17,962 bases of DNA from Comamonadaceae bacterium. Its GTDB lineage: Bacteria; Pseudomonadota; Gammaproteobacteria; Burkholderiales; Burkholderiaceae_C. Below, in pieces: positions 13,201 through 17,962 of the stretch. Position 1 is the stretch's first letter, and every line of letters begins with the position of its first letter. A model generated the notes under the pieces. It was not told the origin of the DNA. It ran no database searches and was given only the letters and a program-made list of their open reading frames with translations. The position numbers and the translations under genes were made by a program. Where the stretch lies: the NCBI GenBank assembly GCA_947460165.1, contig CANHKH010000020.1:1-17962 (forward strand), read 5' to 3'.

Positions 13201-16200
13201 GGCAACCCCGCCACGCCGCACAGCGCCACCCTGGACGTGCGCCTGGCACCGCCCGATGTGCCCACGGTGCAGTTGCTCAACACCCGCAACACCTCGCCCG
13301 TCTTGAGCGGTGAAGCCCAAAAACTCAACGCCGCCAGCAGCAGCGGCTACAGCGCCCTGGAAGCCGGTGACACGCTCAGCGTCAGCGTGGCGGGGCAAAC
13401 CTACAGCCTGACCGTGGGCCAAACCAGCAGCCCAGCCGGTTTGAGCTACCAACCCAACACCCAGCAGTGGCAGCTGAACTTGGCCGGGCACCAAGTTTTG
13501 GCGCAGGGCCGCTACGACGTGAGCGTCAGCGTCAATGCCGTGGGCTATGCCACACCCAAATCCGACATCTCAGGCAATGAGCTGGTGGTCAAAACCGACC
13601 CGCCTGTGCTCAGCCTGAACGCGCTGGCACAAGACGACATCTTGAACGCGCAAGAAAGCCAAGCCGCACTCCAGCTCAGCGGCCAAGTGCTGGACCTGGT
13701 GCCTGGCACCAATGAAAACACCGCCGTGGGCCGCAGCCTGAGCTTGAGCTTGAACGGCAAGGACTACCCAGGCATCGTGGTGCAAGCCGACGGCAGCTGG
13801 AGCGCAAGCATCTCGGCCTCAGACGTGGCCGCGCTCACGGAAAACAGCTACAACGCGCAAATCAGCTACACCGGCCTGTACGCCCTGAGCGCCAGCCAAA
13901 GCCGCAGCCTGGCCGTGGACCTGCTGGCCCCCAGCCAGCCCAATGCCGCCTTGGCTCAAGACAGCGGCACAGCCGACGTCTTGCCCGAGACCGCCAACCC
14001 AGGCTTCTCAGCGCCCACCAACACCGAAGCCGGGGCCCAACTCGAATACCGCGTGGCCCTCAACGGCGCAGCGCCCGGCCCCTGGCTGGGCAGCTACCTG
14101 CCCCCGGCCACCGACGGCTCGGCAGACGGCAGCTACCGGGTCGAGGTGCGGCAAATCGACGCGGCAGGCAACCCCTCGGCGGTGCAGACCCTGCGCTTTG
14201 TGCTCGACACCCAGGCGCCGGTGGTCAGCAGCGTGAGTGAGGCCACGGTGGCCAGCATCACCCAGGACAGCATTCGTTTTAGCGTCAGCTTCAACGAAGC
14301 CCTCACAGGCCAGGTGACGGCCGACAACTTTACTGCGAGCGACGGCCGCATCAGCCAAGTCAGCCGCTTGGGCAATACCCACACCTACACCGTGTTGGTC
14401 GAGCCCACGCCAAACCTCGCCAGCGGCACCGTGGCCCTGAGCTTGGTGGGCGCAGGCCTGAGTGACGCGGCGGGCAATGCGGTGCAAAACCGCAGCCTGG
14501 CGAGCTTGGCCAGCCAAGACATTGACACCCTGGCGCCCACGCTGTCGGGCAGCGCGCCCACCCTGTCGCTCAGCACCCAGGCTGGCACAGCGGGCAACAG
14601 TGCAGGCGAAAGCATCGCCCTCACGTTGAACTTTGACGGCCCGGTGTTCGGCCTGAACACGGGGGCAGACCGCAGCATCTTCAAGGCCGGTGGCCTGGCG
14701 GTAGACGCCCACTGGAGCGGGGTCAATGGCTCGGCCGTGCGCACCCTCACTTACAGCGTGGCCCCCGGCGACAACGGACAAGCCAGCATAGACACCCAAG
14801 CGCTCAAAGCCGCCTTGAACAACGGCCTGAACGACGCCGTGGGCAACGCCTTGGCCCTGGTGGGCGAGATCAGCGGCATACCCAGCGCAGACCTGCCGGT
14901 CATAGACACCAGCGCCCCCAGCCTGAGCACCACGCCCCCCAGCTTGACCTTGAGCACCGAGTCCGGCGCGGCCGGCGACAGCGCAGGCGAGCGCATCACC
15001 CTGACATTGCGCTTTGACGGCGGCGTGCTGGGCTTGACTGGCGGCAGCGACGACACCGTGTTCCAAGTTGGCGGCACAGCGGTCAACGCCGTCTGGGCCG
15101 GCACCGAGGGCAGCGACTGGCGCACCCTCAGCTACACCGTGGCAGTGGGCGACAACGGCCGCGCCAGCTTGAATGAATCGGCCCTCAAGGCCGCACTGAT
15201 CAACGGCCTGCGCGACACGGCGGGCAACGCCTTTGCCTTCAGCGGCGAGCCCGCCAACATCGACAGCTCTGCGCTGCCAATCATTGACACGGGTGCCCCC
15301 ACCCTCAGCGCAGCCCCCTTGGTGGGACTGAGCAGCTTGAGCGGCAGCGCCGGCAACAGCGCGGGCGAGCACCTCATGCTCACGCTGGAGTTTGACGGTC
15401 CGGTCCAAGGCCTGACCAGCGGCAGCGTCAGCGACGTCTTCCAAGTCGCGGGCACAGGCGTCAGCGCCAGTTGGGGGGGCGTGCCCGGCAGCAGCAGCCG
15501 CACACTCACCTACACGGTGCAAGCCGGTCAAAACGGCCCAGCCAGCATCAACGAGCAAGCCCTTAAAACCATTTTGGTTCAGGGCCTCAAAGACGCCGCA
15601 GGCAATGCCTTTGCCTACACCGGCGACATTGAAGACATTGACCAGCTGCCCCTGCCGGTGATTGACACCACCGCCCCCACCCTGGCCGCCAACCCGCTGC
15701 AAGTGGGTTTGAGCACCGAGTCGGGCAGCGCGGGTGACAGCCCAGGCGAGCGCATCAGCATCAGCCTGACCTTTGACAGCCCTGTGGTGGGCCTGAGTCA
15801 GGGCGAAACCAGCAGCTTGCTGCAAGTCGGCGGCCAAGCCGTGCGGGCCACCTGGAGTGGCATAGACGGCAGCAGCACCCGCAGCCTCAGCTACACCGTG
15901 GCCGCAGGCGAGAACGGCCAGGCACGGCTGGACACAGCCGCCTTGCAAGCGGCCTTGGTCGCTGGCCTCCAAGACCTGGCCGGCAATGCGTATGTGATCA
16001 GCGGCAACCTGAGCGCCCCCAGCCTGCCGGTGATAGACAGCACCGCCCCCTTGCTCACCAGCCACATGCCCGCCGTGGCGCTCAGCACCGTCATGGGCTC
16101 CAGTGGCAACAGCGCAGGCGAAACCGTCACCCTGAGCCTGAGTTTCAATGGCCCTGTGCAGGGCCTGAGCAGCGGCACCGTCCTGGGCTTGTTCAAGGTG

Positions 16201-17962
16201 GGCGACACCCCAGTTCCTGCCAGTTGGGGCGGCGCGCCAGGCAGCAGCGAGCGCACGCTCAGCTACACCGTGGCGGCCGGTGACAACGGCCAACTCACGC
16301 TGGACCAGAGCGCGCTGCAAGCGGCCCTGGTCCAAGGCCTACAAGATGCAGCGGGCAATGCACTGCAGCTCACAGCCGGCCTGCAAAGCCCAGACCTGCC
16401 GCTGATAGACACCACTGCACCCACGCTCTCGGCCACCTTGCCCAGCGTCAGCTTGAGCACTGTGTCCGGCCAAGCGGGCGACAGCGCGGGCGAGGTCATC
16501 ACCCTCACGCTGCGCTTTGACAGCCCGGTTGTGGGCCTGAACACGGGCAGCATAGCCACCGTGTTTTCAGTCAACGGCGCGGCCGTGAACGCCAACTGGG
16601 ACGGCACCGACGGCAGCATGCTGCGCACCCTCAGCTACACCGTGGCGCCCGGCGACAACGGCCAGGCCAGCATCAACGAGCAAGCCCTGCAAACAGCCTT
16701 GTTGGCCGGTCTGCAAGACCTCGCAGGCAACACTTTTGTATTGCCAGGCGCCATAGACAACATCGACAGCGCCCCCCTGCCCGTCATCGACACCACCGCA
16801 CCCCTCTTGGCGACCACCGCGCCCACGGTGGCCTTGAGCACCAGCGCAGGCAGCGCGGGCAACAGCCCTGGCGAGACCATCAGCCTCACCTTGAACTTTG
16901 ACAGCCCTGTGCAAGGCCTGGCCAGCGGCACGGCCAGCGGCCTGTTCCAAGTCGGCGGCGTGGCTGTGGACGCGCAATGGAGCGGCACCGACGGCTCGGC
17001 CCAACGCAGCCTGACGTACACCGTGGCCCCAGGCCACAACGGCCAAGCCAGCCTGAGCGAAGCCGCCCTCATCACCGCATTGACGCAAGGCCTGATGGAC
17101 GCGGCAGGCAACGCGCCCGCCATCAGCAGCATCAGCGGTCTGAGCAGCCTGGCCCTGCCCATGGTCGACAGCACCGCGCCCAGCCTGAGCAACAACCTGC
17201 CGGGCTTGGCGCTCAGCGTGGTCCAGGGCAGCTCGGGCAACAGCGCAGGCGAAACCATCACCCTCAGCCTGAGCTTTGACAGCCCCGTGCTGGGCCTGAG
17301 CAAGGGCAGCACCAGCAGCGTGTTCCAAGTGGGCGGCCAGTACGTGCCGGCCGCTTGGGGCGGCAGCGAAGGCAGCAACAGCCGCACAGTGACCTACACC
17401 GTGGCCCCAGGCGACAACGGCCGCGCCAGCGTGGACGAGCAAGCCCTCAAAACACTCTTGGTGGCGGGTTTGCAAGATGCCGCAGGCAACGCCTTTGCCT
17501 TGAGTGGCGAGATCACGCGCTTTGACACCCTGGACCTGCCGCTGGTCGACACCACTGCCCCCGTGCTGGCCTCGCCCATCAGCACAGCGGCCAGCACCTT
17601 GTCCGGCTCGGCCGGCGACAGCCCAGGCGAGACCCACACCCTGACCCTGAACTTTGACAGCCCTGTCTTTGGCCTGAGCCAGGGCAGCGACACCCGCATC
17701 TTCAGTGTGGGCAACCAGCCGGTGAACGTGGTCTGGCGTGGCCAAGACGGCAGCACCCAACGCACCCTGAGCTACACCGTGGCTGCAGGGCAAAACGGCG
17801 AGCTTCGCATCGACGAAGCGGCGCTCAAAACCGCCTTGCTCAACGGCCTGCAAGACGCGGCCGGCAACGCTTTTGCGCACGCAGGCAGCTTGACCGACAT
17901 CGACCCCACGCCCTTGGCCATGGTGGACACCACCCCGCCCAGCTTGGACTTGCCCCACCCCA
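10246..17962 (+). CDS. Giant BapA-like repetitive adhesin, N-terminal part (runs off the right edge)
   Basis: One frame is open from ATG 10246 (AGGAG five bases upstream) to the window end: 2572 codons without a stop. There is no Sec signal. Residues 1-~100 resemble the BapA prefix domain (VILAEPGRLYRLVDAKTG, LEILDFFDD). A hydrophobic segment follows at about 133-160 (MAVNSLLLTTSLSGGLPFVG). Residues ~185-350 hold a beta-rich module (LLGSAQIDANGRFSINIGNY). Nine octapeptide repeats occupy 368-439. An Ig-like module lies at ~464-551, an isolated copy of the long repeat at 552-679, assorted Ig-like modules at 680-1429, and nine tandem copies at 1430-2563, with a tenth starting. Such proteins are cell-surface or biofilm adhesins exported by type I secretion, with the signal at the C-terminus, outside this window. 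The transporter is not visible either. Coding is strongly C-rich (AGC, GGC, GCC). Regulation may involve the AT-rich island. Confidence 0.9.
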   Translation, partial: MSFVLTKSTRQTSKEQQLLQTPETALSFTAQLGKKTHVILAEPGRLYRLVDAKTGNTVRPLQVERQKRKLVVQLEDEQTLEILDFFDDTPGTAKSEYLIEGAPAESTALSVGSDLPWGAAAPTDAPQVLWTPMAVNSLLLTTSLSGGLPFVGAVAVSAIEIGQDKASPNTKSTPSGTVVKGQFMAGPVLEGHDLAVHLYDQGGKLLGSAQIDANGRFSINIGNYMGPVLAKVFDAPTSLRLDFFDEGTQSGKDLNAFMMAVEVVTILNTVITINVNEATTVAARLAGFNPVDGSGEFNPSTAAASIKSANTTVGQLISLNEPLTSASVEPVFLANGQRNPAANALGKFLAALSGMAEDQKGNMGVASLSPNTLSSLSAQALSSLNQAQVAALSPAQLAQLTPAQIADIAPSALTGLTPQSVSQLSEQQLGGVSAAQIEALQASGDLDLLSALQRSQLLQDQTAPTAPRMDLLSDTGTFASDGLTQVATVRVSGLEVGAQWQVRVDGGDWRAGVGSSFELSPGQHSYELRQTDVRGNASLPSLPQRYELDRSAPGLDASTPAQLSLSQLAGSAGDSEGETLTLILTFDSAVYGLTSGQSNSLLKIGDTAVTAHWSGKPGSNTRSLSYTVAAGDQGLARIDEAALKTALSQGLQDGAGNAWVAAPLALDIQGSALPVVDTSAPEAPVLTLATGVGGGATLAEASAPSGVLTIAAENGTSVRVELSNALTRQSLSKTVSSGSAQVLALSAAELAQLGDGEIAVSAVATDAAGNASAAGQSRFVLDTSAPELRIASVAGNDVVNILEKASGVTVSGSSTAEAGQTVTVFWGGSSKSAELSSSGLWQVLFSSAELPVDADDSRISAWVSDRAGNASASVERSVRIDTTAPTLSIDSPLTNGASIPNDADDIFNKNELDAVALLGHQTWLGRTDAEVGQTVTLLFNQKTYSGTVIAGLQHNTWRVEVPLADMERLAHGNRYVLSVGVSDSAGNPATPHSATLDVRLAPPDVPTVQLLNTRNTSPVLSGEAQKLNAASSSGYSALEAGDTLSVSVAGQTYSLTVGQTSSPAGLSYQPNTQQWQLNLAGHQVLAQGRYDVSVSVNAVGYATPKSDISGNELVVKTDPPVLSLNALAQDDILNAQESQAALQLSGQVLDLVPGTNENTAVGRSLSLSLNGKDYPGIVVQADGSWSASISASDVAALTENSYNAQISYTGLYALSASQSRSLAVDLLAPSQPNAALAQDSGTADVLPETANPGFSAPTNTEAGAQLEYRVALNGAAPGPWLGSYLPPATDGSADGSYRVEVRQIDAAGNPSAVQTLRFVLDTQAPVVSSVSEATVASITQDSIRFSVSFNEALTGQVTADNFTASDGRISQVSRLGNTHTYTVLVEPTPNLASGTVALSLVGAGLSDAAGNAVQNRSLASLASQDIDTLAPTLSGSAPTLSLSTQAGTAGNSAGESIALTLNFDGPVFGLNTGADRSIFKAGGLAVDAHWSGVNGSAVRTLTYSVAPGDNGQASIDTQALKAALNNGLNDAVGNALALVGEISGIPSADLPVIDTSAPSLSTTPPSLTLSTESGAAGDSAGERITLTLRFDGGVLGLTGGSDDTVFQVGGTAVNAVWAGTEGSDWRTLSYTVAVGDNGRASLNESALKAALINGLRDTAGNAFAFSGEPANIDSSALPIIDTGAPTLSAAPLVGLSSLSGSAGNSAGEHLMLTLEFDGPVQGLTSGSVSDVFQVAGTGVSASWGGVPGSSSRTLTYTVQAGQNGPASINEQALKTILVQGLKDAAGNAFAYTGDIEDIDQLPLPVIDTTAPTLAANPLQVGLSTESGSAGDSPGERISISLTFDSPVVGLSQGETSSLLQVGGQAVRATWSGIDGSSTRSLSYTVAAGENGQARLDTAALQAALVAGLQDLAGNAYVISGNLSAPSLPVIDSTAPLLTSHMPAVALSTVMGSSGNSAGETVTLSLSFNGPVQGLSSGTVLGLFKVGDTPVPASWGGAPGSSERTLSYTVAAGDNGQLTLDQSALQAALVQGLQDAAGNALQLTAGLQSPDLPLIDTTAPTLSATLPSVSLSTVSGQAGDSAGEVITLTLRFDSPVVGLNTGSIATVFSVNGAAVNANWDGTDGSMLRTLSYTVAPGDNGQASINEQALQTALLAGLQDLAGNTFVLPGAIDNIDSAPLPVIDTTAPLLATTAPTVALSTSAGSAGNSPGETISLTLNFDSPVQGLASGTASGLFQVGGVAVDAQWSGTDGSAQRSLTYTVAPGHNGQASLSEAALITALTQGLMDAAGNAPAISSISGLSSLALPMVDSTAPSLSNNLPGLALSVVQGSSGNSAGETITLSLSFDSPVLGLSKGSTSSVFQVGGQYVPAAWGGSEGSNSRTVTYTVAPGDNGRASVDEQALKTLLVAGLQDAAGNAFALSGEITRFDTLDLPLVDTTAPVLASPISTAASTLSGSAGDSPGETHTLTLNFDSPVFGLSQGSDTRIFSVGNQPVNVVWRGQDGSTQRTLSYTVAAGQNGELRIDEAALKTALLNGLQDAAGNAFAHAGSLTDIDPTPLAMVDTTPPSLDLPHP
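11347..11562 (+). repeat. Nine octapeptide repeats inside the adhesin
   Basis: Residues 368-439 read as nine consecutive 8-residue units: LSPNTLSS, LSAQALSS, LNQAQVAA, LSPAQLAQ, LTPAQIAD, IAPSALTG, LTPQSVSQ, LSEQQLGG, VSAAQIEA. The pattern is hydrophobic at positions 1 and 6, mostly Ser/Thr at 2, often Pro or Ala at 3 and often Gln at 5. This predicts a run of short helices unlike the beta-sandwich modules on either side. Confidence 0.85.
11899..12282 (+). repeat. Isolated copy (R0) of the long Ig-like repeat
   Basis: This 384-bp unit (residues 552-679) has the hallmarks of the downstream tandem array: AGSAGDSEGETLTL, FDSAVYGLTSG, HWSG, RSLSYTVAAGDQGLARI, LQDGAGNAW and LPVVDTSAP. It is separated from the array by about 2.25 kb of different Ig-like modules. 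Confidence 0.85.
12283..14532 (+). other. Assorted Ig-like modules of the adhesin
   Basis: Residues 680-1429 are a series of roughly 100-120-residue beta-rich modules, several ending in the AGN and D[TS]xAP signatures of bacterial Ig-like domains (VATDAAGNASAAG then VLDTSAP; VSDRAGNASAS then RIDTTAP; IDAAGNPSAV then VLDTQAP). Clear boundaries fall at 12598, 12895 and about 13249. One near 13590-13930 is unusually rich in Gln/Asn/Ser. They differ from each other much more than the R-type units do. Confidence 0.75.
14533..17962 (+). repeat. Tandem array of long Ig-like repeats R1-R9, tenth begun
   Basis: Units begin at the AP of D[TS]xAP, at 14533, 14914, 15295, 15673, 16045, 16417, 16798, 17176 and 17557; a tenth starts at 17935. 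Unit lengths are 372-381 bp (124-127 residues). Each contains SxGxxGxSxGE, a TLxFxxPVxGL strand, FxVxG, a W with Gly two residues later, R[ST][LV][TS]Y[TS]V, GxNG, a helix-like xALxxxLxxGLxDxAGNA and a closing [IV][IV]D[TS]xAP. The copies are clearly diverged rather than near-identical. Confidence 0.9.

Noticed and set aside
11935..13494. 519-codon minus-strand open frame
   Set aside because: Same composition effect opposite the Ig-like modules; the plus strand reads as recognisable domain sequence throughout.
14008..17958. Very long minus-strand open frames (up to 775 codons) opposite the adhesin repeats
   Set aside because: They arise from the repeated, C-rich codon use of the plus-strand gene. 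Their translations are Gly/Ala/Val/Gln/His-rich repeats mirroring the 124-127-residue period, with no ribosome sites or family motifs.
1..17962. CRISPR arrays, tRNA or rRNA genes, intact insertion sequences, prophage or toxin-antitoxin pairs
   Set aside because: None seen on reading. The only regularly spaced repeats are protein-coding (octapeptides and Ig-like units), and no transposase motif was found.

Overview
The window looks like the chromosome of a betaproteobacterium, most likely order Burkholderiales and a Comamonadaceae-type freshwater lineage. This is inferred from the high GC content, the character of the proteins and the clustering of pst, ppx, ppk and sixA; no marker gene is present to prove it.

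Positions 1-7641 form a phosphate and polyphosphate block. From the left edge, on the minus strand, come the first codons of pstC, an intergenic terminator-like hairpin and pstS (periplasmic phosphate-binding protein). Divergent from pstS on the plus strand lie ppx (exopolyphosphatase) and an unnamed gene for a Lys/Ala-rich histone-H1-like tail joined to a ribbon-helix-helix domain. A short stretch with two diverged REP-like repeats follows. Then, on the minus strand and read right to left, come an unknown 78-residue protein, an OlsB-like acyltransferase (first step of ornithine-lipid synthesis), ppk (polyphosphate kinase 1) and sixA (phosphohistidine phosphatase). PhoB-box-like heptamer repeats lie upstream of pstS, ppx and ppk. 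Together the genes fit one phosphate-starvation programme: import phosphate, make and degrade polyphosphate, and replace phospholipid with a phosphorus-free lipid.

Positions 7642-9256 hold a 20-bp dyad upstream of the olsB unit, a well-supported small membrane protein gene (58 residues) with a doubtful 41-residue ORF behind it, and on the plus strand mtnP (methylthioadenosine phosphorylase), whose -10 element is so close to the ATG that the mRNA may be leaderless.

Positions 9257-10245 carry no intact gene that I can support. They contain traces of a decayed minus-strand gene, a sharply bounded AT-rich island (about 22% GC at 9661-9840, my count) with two dyads, and about 400 bases of normal composition.

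From 10246 to the right edge runs one open plus-strand frame of at least 2572 codons. It encodes the N-terminal part of a giant BapA-like surface adhesin, probably exported by a type I secretion system. It has a BapA-prefix-like N-terminus, a hydrophobic stretch, nine helical octapeptide repeats, several assorted Ig-like modules, one isolated copy of a 124-128-residue Ig-like repeat, and then nine tandem copies of it with a tenth beginning at the edge. The very long antisense frames across this gene are composition artefacts.
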